Of a DNA stretch of 64,000 nucleotides, positions 11,201 to 22,608 are shown piece by piece. Position numbers and translations under genes: made by a program. This DNA comes from Leptoclinus maculatus. Lineage: Eukaryota; Chordata; Actinopteri; Perciformes; Stichaeidae. The stretch spans positions 7,365,556-7,429,555 of the forward strand of contig JAVDOI010000006.1 of the NCBI GenBank assembly GCA_032191485.1, in the 5' to 3' direction. The stretch's first letter is position 1, and every line of letters begins with the position of its first letter. A model generated the notes under the pieces. The model made no database searches, had not been told where the DNA came from, and saw only the letters and a list, made by a program, of their open reading frames with translations.

Positions 11201-14200
11201 ATTCTACTTTGTTGTCCTTGTTTTATTGTCTATTCCTGTGTATGCATGTTGAGATCAACAGAAAAACTAGAGTCAAATACCTTTTACGTAAATGCATACA
11301 TGGCCACTAAAGCCGTGTCTGAAGCTTTTGATCTTCATTTATTTACTGAAATACTATACCAGGCTATTTTTTTTAAAGAGAGTACGTGTTCCATCTCCTA
11401 TTAAAAAGCCAAAATTAGAGCCAAAATTGCTTGAACAATTTTAAACATCTTTACAAACTCTGCTTCGTCTCTTAAATTAATTGCACTTATGAATCAAAAC
11501 CGGACCATTTCATAGACTTCATTTAGGCTGCAAGATAAAAACAATTAACATATGCAGCTACATTTGCCAGAGCATCTCTAAATGATCAAAAGTGATCTAC
11601 GTACAGTATAAAAAGGACACTTTTGTGTCTGATGGGTGACCTAGTTTATCAGTGAAAGGATATTGATGTGTCCATCGTGACTCCCCGAGTAGATGAATGG
11701 TCGCCCGTCCTTTTTGTGAACAGTGAGACACTGGATGGATTTGGTGTGACCCTGTTGGATGAGCAAGTGCATGTTTTCAGATAAGGGCACATGAGAATAG
11801 TTAATGTACGATAACATTTTTCAACTGTTTTCCCCACTTAAGAAAGGTAATATTAACTTTATCACAAGCTTTTATCGGTATAAAGAAACTCTACTGATAA
11901 CATCCAGGAAGAGAGGCTGACCTTGATCGTGCGTATGGGCCGGTCAGGGTTGTTCTTGTCCAGGTAGTTGATGAATCCTGACAGGGAGATCGAGAGGAGG
12001 TGGTCGTTCTGCCACAGGCAGCCCAGCTGCTGGTCGGTCACGTCGGCGCCCAGGTTGAAGGTGGTGACGGCCGTGCCTGCGCCAACATCCCAGAGTTTCA
12101 CGGTCTTGTCCCCTGAGGCAGAGATCAGCTGGGAGCTGTCAGGGCTCCAGCTGACCTGGAGGATTGAAAGAGAAGGTTATGATATTATTTAAGCCAGCTC
12201 TCCTGAAAAACTAAAACCCATCCAGCTAACCAATACTGAATGTAGCATAAATCTTTACCTTAATAAAAAAAAAAAAAAAAGAAGCTACTTACAGCATAGA
12301 TTCCTCCTTTGTGGGCCTTCTCTCCACCCAGTGCGGAAACAAGCGTACCATCCTTTCCATCGTAGAGGAACATCTGTGGAATAATACTCATTAGACAGAT
12401 GTAGAACATTTATTTTTCTATACAAACCGACCACTTAGGTTGAGTCGTCCTTAGATAATATTTGTATTATTTCAGTAACTATCATCGTGATAGTTTCTTC
12501 GATTATTTTGGCAAGGGTAATCTTACTTGAAAAATGTTTTATATGGTCACATGAGCACACCTGGTAATCCAGCACTCACCTGGCCGTCAGCACCAGCTGT
12601 AACAAACCGATTTCCATCTGGAGAGTAACGAACACAGTTGACAAACTGGTTGTGGTCCTTTAGCAGTCACCGGGGACACAAGAGGGGAAGAAATAGAGAA
12701 AAATGGTTCATAAGGAATGATTGTTTACATTAATATGCAGTCCAGGAAGCAAATGTTAATCTCTTGCAACTCACGCGTAATGTGAACTGGAACTTGAAGG
12801 GAGGCCCCTGGTAGAAAGACCCACAGGTGTCATCACTGGCAGTGGCAATGCGGTACGGGCGCGTCTGCTTTATGTCTACGCTGTTGATCAATTTGGAGTG
12901 GCCGGAAAGCTCCCCAACTGAGGAGCCGGTGTCCCACAGGAACACGGCTGCAAACCTACCGCAAGAAAAGAACATGCATGAAATTGTTCCAGGTATTTGA
13001 GGGAGGAATTTTAAAAAAAGTCCACAAATTTTCCAGGATGAAATAAAAACAAGTTTACGCAGAATATTGCGTCACGCTGACAGTCAGACTAAAACACTAT
13101 TTGATTTACTTTATTTTTTTAAATAATTGTATTGATGGCCAGTTGCCCCACATGTTTGATAAGGCAGGTGATGTGTTGGGAGGGGTGTCAAACTCAAGGC
13201 CCGCTCAAGGTCTATGCTGCTTTACAGTGCACAGTGACCATGAACTACATCTCCCACAATGCATGTCGATTTTGTGACCAGTGAAATGACGGCATCCTGC
13301 CGCTAGACAGCAGTTTTTCCCATATCGGCGTTTAACTTTGTCAGTTAAATTTTATTTCACACTGTGATGGTGAAGGTAAACTGTGTCATTAATCCGTGGT
13401 TCACGTGTGTGCCGATCCGTTACACCACTATTATTCACTCATGTTGTCTGTGTGCCGACATTAACACTATCACAACAGCTGGACAGGAGAGGCAACAGCC
13501 CGTAAAGCGGTTTTCCAACATGTGATTGAGTTGAAAAAGATCGACAAATAAACCCAAAATGTCCAAGAAGAGACAAATTGATGCAGAGGGAAGAAAATGT
13601 AATGAAAGATGAGAGAGAATACATGTTTGTGCTTCAAGGAGAAAAAACGGTCTGTCTTCTGTGTTATGAGGCAGTGTCGGTGATGAAGGAATACAATTTA
13701 TGTCGGCATTTTGACACCTAACACGGAGCCAAGTATACTAAATTTAGCTTGCAAGAAAAACATCAAAATTGTCCAAGAATTAAAACGGCAGACTGCAATC
13801 GCAGCAGAATATATTTACAAAAGCTACAGCCCAGTGCATGCTAAAGGTATGCGAGCAGAAAACCATGACACCAGACAATCAATATTAATTGTACGATAAT
13901 TCCAGCAGAACACCACCGTGACATGTTCAACATAAAAAAAATATATCTAAAAGCAAACAATGGACTTGTGTGCAGTGGCCATGAATTAGTGTAATTGCTG
14001 GAGTAGCCTCTCAGGAGACCTGGTCTGAGTTTAATGACGCTGAACTCCTTTCATGAACATGAAAACCCCCCCAGACTCACTTCTCTCGCCCGTCCCCAAC
14101 AACAGCCATCCTCTTGCTGTCCTCGGTCCACGCAATGTCCTTGACCTTGGCTGAAAGAGGGGTGTACTCGTACTTGAGGATGTGCTCTTTCTGGGTGGTG

Positions 14201-16002
14201 TCCCAGATACGGATCTTTCCTGATGCATCTAAAAAGGATATGAAAACGTTTATTTAATTAAAGTATGTACATTACTCTGGTTACTATACACACACAGACA
14301 CATTTGTTGACATGTTTTCATGGGTGGGTTGTTTACCTCCGGATGCAATGTAGAATCCACTGGGGGCATACTTGGCAACAGTAACTGTATGGGCATGTTC
14401 GGTGTAAATGTCTGCTATAGCCGGATTCTGTGAAGACAGGAAATGGGAGACATAAGCAGGTCTGCAACTGAAGAATAGGCCGTTCACTTCTAAATCGGTT
14501 TAGTATGTTTTTTTTAAGCTGGACCGTTTTGGTCACTGGTCCCGTTGCTTATGATGCTTATGAAGTTGGTGTAAACTTTCAATTTAGTACAATCAAAGCA
14601 ATTTACTGTAATTTGTGAGTAAACGGCCAAAAACGAGAGCCAGATTGGTATAAATACAGCAGGCATGCAACACTTGTTGAATATGTCTTTTATGAAGATA
14701 GACATTACTTCAATGTTCCTGATGACGACACACTTCCCATTGGTGTACAGGAAGTTGTTGCCTTTGGGATCGCCGCCAATCACTTTTGCAACTCCCCTCT
14801 CCATCTGTGGGAGACTGGCAAATACATGTTCTAAAAAAAAGAAAGAAGACATAACAAATAAGGTTAATACAACTTAAAACGATAAAACTATCTTAAAAAA
14901 GTATTCAACTGAACTATTCCATGAGGTATTTTAGGCATATGGACGATGTTACGTTGTACATCTAGGGCTACTTGAGTTGATAGAGCCTGATATCTCGCAC
15001 TGCCTTGATTAATATCTTTGCAGATACGAGTATGCAGAGTTAATCAGCATCACTTAGTTCTTCATCAATCATTCTAAGGACTTGATGTGTTGAACATGGC
15101 GGCTGACCTCACGGATCTGTGGTGATTAGAAGTACATTTTTCAACCAAAGGATAAAAAAAGATGGCAGAAAGACAAAGGGGGTTTAAGCGCATATACCAA
15201 AAATAAAAAGAGGATATAAATGCACTTCCTGATCTTTTTTTGCAGTATTACCATATGCATGCAAGAGGTTTTGAAGATTATACTAATAACTGGATGGTTG
15301 ATTTGCTTTATTTTGTAGTTATGTAACAGTATTTTCTGGCTTCTTCACTTACAACCTAAAAAAAAAGCATACCATATCATCAAGTATTTTAGTGACGTAT
15401 ACACATTCATGTAAATCCACCAACAAAACGCCTCCGCTTCTGTTAAACTTAAAGTAATTGAAGTACATTACATCTGTCACTAAATAAGAAAGCTGTAAGG
15501 AGGTTTGTGCATTTCCGCATTGGCTCTAAAATCATTTTTTCTTATCGTGTTAGCTCAACAATAAATAACACATCTTTACTTCACGCTTATTCAGCAGCCC
15601 CTAACCGCGTCTGTGCTCTTACTTCCCCAGTAGAAGTCCCTGACTGTCAGCACAGCCTCCGTCTGTCTGGACATGTCACAACAATGCGATGTGAGCGCAA
15701 CTATTTCCTGACTGACGTTAGCTCCACTGGCTAACGCTAACTTAAATGAACGGTCAGTTCTCGAGCTGCATGTCGGACCCGGATGCATCTTCCACAACAC
15801 TTGTCCGTCACGGATGAATATTAAATGTGAAAATAATCGTTTTTTCGTGAGCTAAATTAAGGTGTCAGCTATGGGCGAGGCTAGCTAGCTGACTAGCTCG
15901 CTCTGCTAAAGAATGTCGACCAAAAATAAAGAGTTTCATCGCGTTTTTCTCTCTTCCGTTGCCATTAAAAAAAGAAACAGACTTACTCAGTTCATGCGAC
16001 AT
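8211..16002 (-). CDS. wdr1: WD repeat-containing protein 1 (actin-interacting protein 1), 15 coding exons, 606 aa
   Basis: WDR1/AIP1 binds cofilin-decorated actin filaments and speeds their disassembly in the cytoplasm. Coding exons, in order on the minus strand: 16002-15987, 14830-14709, 14427-14337, 14228-14081, 12955-12775, 12657-12580, 12373-12293, 12155-11922, 11751-11664, 10977-10821, 10093-10006, 9813-9703, 9524-9351, 9215-9071, 8317-8211. Phases join throughout and give 1821 nt, or 606 aa, the usual length of vertebrate WDR1. The start MSHELKHVFASLPQ fits a short first exon. WD-blade ends are visible as IRIWDTT (about 82-88), AVFLWDTG (129-136), VKLWDVG (258-264), INYWDAETGEND (346-357) and VKQWTIAY (599-606), consistent with two seven-bladed propellers. 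The ninth intron is AT-AC; the others are GT-AG. Introns carry repeats at 13180-13930, 11050-11330 and 10270-10530. Identification is near certain; single exon edges could shift by a few bases. Confidence 0.97.
10270..10530. repeat. Probable interspersed repeat inside wdr1 intron 10
   Basis: The stretch between coding exons 10 and 11 of wdr1 holds a block with CTACCGAACTACACCCGCC and a CTTATTGTGAGCAGTTTC segment. I associate this with a repeat common in percomorph fish. No second copy exists in this window, so the call rests on memory. Edges are approximate. Confidence 0.3.
10978..11663 (-). other. wdr1: AT-AC (U12-type) intron of wdr1
   Basis: On the minus strand the intron opens with ATATCCTTTC directly after exon sequence GACACATCA. 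It ends CCTTAACAAAAGCCTCAC before ATTACTGGGATG. The donor matches the U12 AT-AC consensus. CCTTAAC matches the U12 branch site and lies about a dozen bases before the terminal AC. Splicing here is the only way to keep the conserved reading ...GHINYWD...; no GT donor or AG acceptor at these positions preserves the frame. The minor spliceosome would remove it. Confidence 0.88.
11050..11330 (+). mobile_element. Retroposon 3'-tail fragment, copy 1 (inside the wdr1 AT-AC intron)
   Basis: This segment ends with GAGATCAACAGAAAAACTAG, AGTCAAATACC and ACATGGCCACTAAAGC. The copy at 17085-17320 has the matching blocks GAGAGCAACAAAAAAACGGA, GTCAAATTCC and ACATGGCCAATAAAGC. In teleosts this type of sequence is the 3' end of a LINE-like or partner SINE element. 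It is diverged and non-coding here. Confidence 0.5.
13180..13930 (+). pseudogene. Dead hAT transposase fragment (BED-finger type) in wdr1 intron 4
   Basis: The left end AGGGGTGTCAAACTCAAGGC resembles the terminus of Charlie-like hAT elements. An ATG at 13559-13561 opens MSKKRQIDAEGRK, interrupted by an in-frame TGA where a tryptophan codon is expected. It resumes in the same frame with EYMFVLQGEK, VCLLCYEAVSVMKEYNL and RHFDT. The C-x2-C and the following histidine fit the start of a BED-type zinc finger as in hAT and GTF2IRD2-like transposases. After a TAA the frame changes and KIVQELKRQ appears. The catalytic domain is absent and I see no right terminus, so it is 3'-truncated. It runs opposite to wdr1. 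Confidence 0.65.
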
Positions 16003-16145
16003 TTTGTCTTGCTGGTCACTTGCTTTTACGTTACTCTTCACAAATGAATGACACAAGTGAAGCTTCCCCCGGCTGTGCACTCCCTGATCACACAAACACG
16101 GAAGCGGGTGCAGCTCTCTTCTGCCTGTCTTTGCCCATATATAGT
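16003..16145 (-). promoter_or_regulatory. wdr1: wdr1 5' UTR and core promoter region
   Basis: This segment lies upstream of the wdr1 ATG at 16002-16000. A CCATATATAG element at 16135-16144 is one base from the CArg (CC-A/T6-GG) serum response factor site, and on the minus strand it also gives TATATAT. WDR1 belongs to the actin-cytoskeleton gene class often controlled by SRF. The start site itself is not visible from sequence. Confidence 0.4.
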
Positions 16146-16292
16146 AAACTCAGATACTACGCTGCGGCTGTCAGCCACTAGCCATGCGCGAGTCACCAGG
16201 GATCTTTTATCCCTAAATACGGTCTTTCAGGCTTCAGGGCAATTATGCCATTCCTTGCTCCACCAATCAAATTGGATAGGTTAACCCCAGTT

Positions 16293-16415
16293 TAGGGCTG
16301 AAACAATACATCTATTAATTGATTAGTGGTCAACTATTGAATGAATTGGCAACTATTTTTAGAATCGATTATGTCAAAGCAAGACATTTGAGGATGTCAT
16401 CTTGAGCTTTGGGAA
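16293..16415. mobile_element. Truncated hAT-like MITE (TAGRGCTG...AATCGATT family), copy 1
   Basis: It begins TAGGGCTGAAACAATACATC and contains ATTGATTAGTGGTCAACTAT, AGAATCGATTATG and AGACATTTGAGGATGTCATC. These blocks recur in diverged form at 33122-33604 and 62031-62330. The element stops after the GACATTTGA block, so about half is missing. Confidence 0.5.
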
Positions 16416-16484
16416 GGGATGTAGGGAGGTAGGTAGTGAGGTAGGTAAGGGGAGTGGGTAGGTAGTTAGATAGATGGATGGACG

Positions 16485-16486
<2 letters not shown>

Positions 16487-16521
<35 letters not shown>
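16487..16521. repeat. (GACA)n microsatellite
   Basis: An uninterrupted tetranucleotide run, preceded by a GGTA/GATG-rich stretch from about 16425. Confidence 0.95.
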
Positions 16522-16522
<1 letters not shown>

Positions 16523-17084
16523 TATTGAACTTTTATTTCCAGACACATAGATAGATTTAGGAACAAAATAAGGAGGAGGGCTTTGCCTGAGAGGTCTCGC
16601 TCAGGGCAAATTTTCCACAATTTATCAGATGCCTCACATTCCCCCAAAAAATGATGTTAGCGTGAATACCCAAATGAAATGCCCAACAAGGTAAATGAAG
16701 ACTATTTATGTGTCAGACTGTAGCCCACTGATCTACAGTTTCACAACGGTGAATTTAAAACCTGATGTCATCCTGCGTGTCAGCAGATAGCATCACTTAC
16801 CTGGAATAGGATTGGGAATCCCCTGACCTATTTAGGATGGACCCATTTCAGAGGGTGGGGCCATGAGTGGCAGCAGCAAATATAATGTTACAACAATACA
16901 AAATGTTGAAGATAATATTATAAGCAATTTATAGAAAGCTTTGTATATGTGAATGTGAAAATGTGCATCCTCAGCTGTTTACATAAAGATGGACACAGAG
17001 GCTCAGCTCAACACAATAAATAGCTGTAATCCCAAGCATGTTCCAGGGGCCCTATAGCACTGGGCCCCCTGAATCAGTCAAAGT

Positions 17085-17320
17085 GAGGTGAACATCATAT
17101 GTATTGCTTAATACTGTACGGTTTTCCCATTTCATTTTGTACACCTCTCAAAATACCTCACTTTATTTTTATTTTTTTATATATTTGCATTTTTTTCCTG
17201 TTTATTTCTAAATTCTGTGTGTACGTGGAGAGCAACAAAAAAACGGAGTCAAATTCCTTGTATGCGTATGCGTACATGGCCAATAAAGCAGATTCTGATT
17301 CTTTATTTTTCACCATATAT
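17085..17320 (+). mobile_element. Retroposon 3'-tail fragment, copy 2
   Basis: It ends GTACATGGCCAATAAAGCAG followed by ATTCTGATTCT, a short terminal repeat typical of fish LINE-like 3' tails, and shares blocks with the copy at 11050-11330. Non-coding. Confidence 0.5.
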
Positions 17321-17698
17321 TTCTATAGACTATATTCTTTCTATGCCATCCCATCTTAAAATTGAATTTGCCATTGTCATTTATGAAGACCTTTCAAAAG
17401 AGCAAATGAGCACAGAAGTATACAGATAACCATTGCTGTTTTTTTACACTATCCCAGATCTAACCATTTTGTCAGATGTATCATAATATAGATTGTGTGT
17501 GTGTGTGTGTGTGTTATTTTTGTTGTTTGTTTTTTCTCTACTAAGAGATGTGAACTGTGAAGACTGTCACAATGAACAAATGGAAACCAGCGGATGAGAT
17601 GATGATGAGATTTCTTTATTTATTGTCATTTGCACAGGCACAGGACAGGTAGATTGGAAATCTTGTACGTATTTTTCAGAGACAACTTTGTGGGGGGG

Positions 17699-17727
17699 AA
17701 AGAAAGAAAGAAAGAAAGAAAGAAAGG
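17699..17727. repeat. (AAAG)n microsatellite
   Basis: Seven perfect AAAG units follow a short G-run. Confidence 0.95.
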
Positions 17728-18233
17728 CAGTTAAAATAACAGCATAACAATGCACAAAAGTATGTTACAAGCTTGTGTTTTAAGATTATTTTCAGTGGGG
17801 GTATTTTTCATCATCATCCCTCTCTTGTTTCAGAGCTCTGTTTTCTATGTTTTAGTAAATAATAGACTGCATGTTTCAGACTGGCAATGTGATATGATGT
17901 CCTCATGTTGCTCCCTACCATCTCTGCAGAAGTGTTCTGTCTTCTTTTCTGTCCACCTGGGGGCACTATTGTTCTCTAGTTAACGCACTACCGCTGAACC
18001 ACGGAAGAGGTTAAAATGGCTTTTTTATTATTTTTCCATTATTTAGTTTTCATTGTATTCATAAAAATAACAATATTATTGTGCTTAAATGTAAATGTCA
18101 TAAAGTCATGATGTTACACACTCCGGTACAGTCGGTGGCGGCATGCACCTTAAACGTTTGTAGTCCGCCAATAAACCAAAAAGAAGAAGAAAAACCACAG
18201 AAGAAGAAGCTCAGACGCTGCATGCCTGTAACG

Positions 18234-20355
18234 ATGGCGGCCACCCTGAGAGGAAGCCTGGTAACTTTGGTCAAGGTGAGTGCATAGATGATGTTTACTT
18301 CCCTATCTTACGCCTACGTCGGCAGGACAGTACTAGCAGTAGTTGAAGTTGTATTTGTTGAACCCAAGCAGCAAGTTATTTTAAACTGTTGAAGAAAGAA
18401 TTGGACTGGTTTGTGTCATTCGTGTATTGTTGCTAACCATGAGCCGCTCCGTTTGAATAGCCAAGTTCAGATAAAAAGCTCTGTTGTGGGTCCATCTGAT
18501 TTTGTCAGCTGGTCAACGAGTAAATACATCTCAGTCGTAAGTAGATACTCGTCAAACAAGACAATTGCCGCATAGTTTATAACTGTATTCTGGTTTATGT
18601 GAGCTAGTGAGCTAACGTGAGCTAACTCAGTTAACGTTAACCCTGACGACCCGTTAATCCCAACGGCCAGACTAGATCATTCTGTTTGCTTCATCACTTA
18701 TCTTTAATAATTTGTGCTCGTGATTTGATCACTTTTGTTTTAGTTGTCGGACATCTCCAGTTTTCTCACTTGGCAAATCCTTAAATGTCAGTGAGAGTTA
18801 AGAAGAGACGTGTAGTTGTCACTTTAAAACTGCAGTTGGTGAGTTGTCATTCTGACAGGTGACGGCTGAAGTGAATTGTTTATTTGATTTAATCCCTGTA
18901 GCTCCAATGCTGCCCACAGGTTGACTGATGATCATTCATGTCAACTCAAGTCTCTGCCACCTCAATCTGGCTAATTCAGCAATTGTGATACCTCACATTG
19001 ATTCAAAAATCATATAAAAATAAAACCAGTGGTCCCATAAATATTTCTCATATAACATTGCTCATTCATTTGCCGCCCATAATGGCCTGATACACTCTCA
19101 AGATAAATCTGAAGGGTCACATGATGATTAAAGGGATGAAACGGAAGAATTTTAGTTGTTTTGTTGTAACTGTGTCTTCTTTCCCATCCTTAAGAGCTTG
19201 AGTGGCCCTCGGTGGCAGCAGCTGGCCTCTCGACCATTGAGTGTGTCTGCTGGCCGCTGTGGCCCTGAAGCTCCACCGGCGCGTGCCGATGCGATCTTTA
19301 AGGTCACGATGGTGCCGGGGGACGGAGTGGGACCTGAGCTGATGACTGCCGTCAAAGACGTGTTCAAGGTAATTATTACAGTGACGGCGATGGAATCATC
19401 TCTGCTCTTTGTCTTCTCAGAAAACATACGGTGCACTATAGCTTTGTGTAGAAGGAAATAAACAAGAGAAGATCATCTTTTTTTTTGTCTTCTCACAAAC
19501 ATTAACATTTTGTTTGATTTAGTTTTTGTCCCACTCTTGATCAATTATTCAGCATCTATTTTTGCTGATGACATATATTTTTATTCTTTTTATTCTAATG
19601 GCTGATTTTTAAAATTGATTTTGTTTTGTCTTGTCTCCAGGCAGGAGATGTCCCGGTAGTATTTGAGGAGTTTCACCTGAGTGAGGTACAGAACATGGCC
19701 AGTGAGGAGAGGCTGGAGCAAGTGTTAACCTCTATGAAGACCAACAAAGTGGCCATTAAAGGTAGCTTTACTACTCTCATCGTTCACCCCCATTTAATAA
19801 CAACACAATTAGTTATTTAAAAGACGGCAATGGAACTAATATGTATGTTTATGACATACTTTGTTATCCAGGCAAGATTAACACACCCATGGAATTCAAA
19901 GGGGAGCTGGCTTCATATGATATGAAACTGAGGTAAAACCAGAAAACAACTTGCGCATTTTTTAGTGGGGGGGGGGGGTTTCTGTCGTTTAAAAATAATA
20001 ATAATAATAACTACCTCCTTATCCATTCCCCAGGCGTAAACTGGACTTATTTGCTAATGTGGTTCATGTGAACAGCCTGCCGGGCTACAGCACTCGCCAC
20101 AACAACCTGGACCTGGTCATCATCCGCGAACAGACCGAGGGGGAGTACAGCGCCCTTGAACACGAGGTAAACAACACTCCTCCTCGCTGCAGTCAGAGGA
20201 TGAACAGTGGTTTAAAACCCACATGAAAAGGAAATGTTTTTTTCTTCTTTAAAGAGGGAGATTTCCCATGAGACCACAGAGATTTGGCCAGCATTAAACC
20301 GCGTATCAAAACAAAGATGAATCACTCTGCCAGAGGTGCTGAAGTGTGTGTGTGT

Positions 20356-20392
<37 letters not shown>

Positions 20393-22559
20393 AATTCAGG
20401 TTTTCTTTTGAACAACTTATTGGGGGGGGCTTAAGTTCATTGCTACTCATTCTTTAGCTGTCCTGTAGATGCAGTTTATTATAAATATTTGTTGGCAGTG
20501 TGATAATTTACACTGTGTCCTCACTGGCCTCCTACTTCAAGCTCTAAAAAGACAGTTTACAGTTGTATGTGTGTGTAAAATATGAGCCTAAGCGGTGTCG
20601 AGAGTTTCATTCATTAAAATTGAAGGGAAAGCCGGTCCGTCAACAACTGTCTGGTGTGCTGCTGTAGATAATTATCTTGCATTGTTGATAGCCATAGCTT
20701 GATATGAATGCACCCTCTTCCTGCTCTGTAGAGTGTGCCGGGTGTGATCGAATGTTTGAAGATAATCACCAGAGTTAAGTCCCGGCGCATCGCCAAGTTT
20801 GCCTTCGATTACGCCACCAAGAAGGGACGAAGCAAGGTCACCGCTGTTCACAAGGCCAACATCATGTAAGCAGATAGAAACGCTCCCTCTCTGCTTTTTT
20901 ATTATTTAAAAGAAAAATCATATTCCTGTATTCATTCTTCAAATGGTTTTAATTTTGGTGGAGATTTGCATTGTACTTACAGCAACACTTTGTCCTCCTC
21001 TCCTGTCTCATTACAGGAAGTTAGCAGATGGCTTGTTTCTGCAGTGCTGTGCGGAGGTGGCGCAACTGTACCCCAAAATCAAATATGAGAACATAATCAT
21101 TGACAACTGTTGCATGCAGGTATATACAGCCTCACGATTAATTTCCCTATCAATCCCTTATCAATACATGATCAGCTGCTTAGGTATAAGTATCACTTTT
21201 CCTTTTCTCATTCAAACGTCTAATTCTCTGTGTTACTGTGTTGCAGCTGGTCCAGAACCCGTACCAGTTCGACGTGCTGGTGATGCCCAACCTGTACGGT
21301 AACATTATTGATAACCTGGCAGCCGGGCTGGTTGGAGGAGCGGGAGTTGTTCCTGGGGAAAGCTACAGTGCAGATTACGCTGTGTTTGAGACTGTGAGTT
21401 TCCACTTGACTGTTCTCTGGTTTTTCTCCAGATCCTCTGTTTAGAGTTTGTTTTTCGAATGTATGGCAAAAAAAACATTAGCAGTGCATTTCAGAAAATA
21501 GCAATAGCTAACTTGGTGATGGAGAGGACGTACAGGACTGCAGCAATGTCATACTTTATTCCTCGTCTCTCTTTTCCCTTTCAGGGCGCACGCCACCCCT
21601 TTGCACATGCTGTAGGCCGCAACATTGCCAACCCCACAGCCATGCTGCTCAGTGCTGCTAACATGCTCAGGCACCTCAAGTGAGTCATCCTCTTGGTTCT
21701 TTGTTGGAAGAAGTCACCGTACCTCCGAACCCTCTGTCCTGGCCCACCGCACGCCTCCAGCCGTAAAAAAAAAAAACAGCCTTTAGTGCCTGTTTTGTTT
21801 GAATGTTGACATGTGTACGAGAAAGGAAAAAGGCCACCTCTTAAGTGTCACTGTATTGTATTGCAGCCTGGAGTATCACTCCCAAATGGTGTCCGATGCT
21901 GTCAAGAGGGTCATCAAACAGGGCAAGGTAAGTGTGTGTTAATGATAGTTCTACCTACTGTATGCCCACAGGTGCATTCAGGCTGTTTATGTGGAGACAC
22001 CTGCCATGACAACACTAACACTATTAACAATAAATGTACATTTAACAACCTTTAAACTGTAGTTTAGTGTGTTAGAGAGCCTTTAGTTACTTATTTTTTA
22101 AGGCTGTATACATACTTATGCATCTTACTTTAGCTCTCCTCTTGCATTTCTCTTCCTCGCTCATTTTCAACCTTATAATTGTGCAAGGTAAATGTTACCA
22201 GGACAACTATTTTAAACTTACTTCCTTTTGCACCTGATCAATGTTGACAATAACACACTGACACAAACCCTAGCATGACATCGGGTCAACCACAGTCCCT
22301 CAGATAAAATGCATGAGTCGATTCATCTCTAAAAATCTCAGCAACAACTTCATGACAGACTTTTTTATTTCATTGCTCTTTTAAAAGCGGTGTCGAGCGC
22401 TGTTCTTTCAGTTGGTGTAGCTTTTGTATTTGAGACAGTGTGTGTAAGAAATGATCAATTTAAAGAAATTTCAGAATTTGCCTGCATGTTGTCTGAAGTG
22501 CCCTTCCTCTCCCTCTTCCCTTTCCTTTAATTCCCTCCTCTCCTTGTACCCCATTACCC

Positions 22560-22608
<49 letters not shown>

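Larger units (their letters stand above)
16146..18080. other. Intergenic spacer between wdr1 and idh3b, rich in repeats
   Basis: The two genes are divergent, with about 2 kb between them. The spacer holds a truncated hAT-like MITE, a (GACA)n block, a retroposon tail, a short GT repeat and an (AAAG)n block. I see no coding exon; the ORFs at 16369-16647, 17099-17429 and 17750-17983 are low-complexity or repeat-derived. Confidence 0.6.

Noticed and set aside
16487..16521. CRISPR-like or satellite array
   Set aside because: A simple tetranucleotide repeat without spacers.
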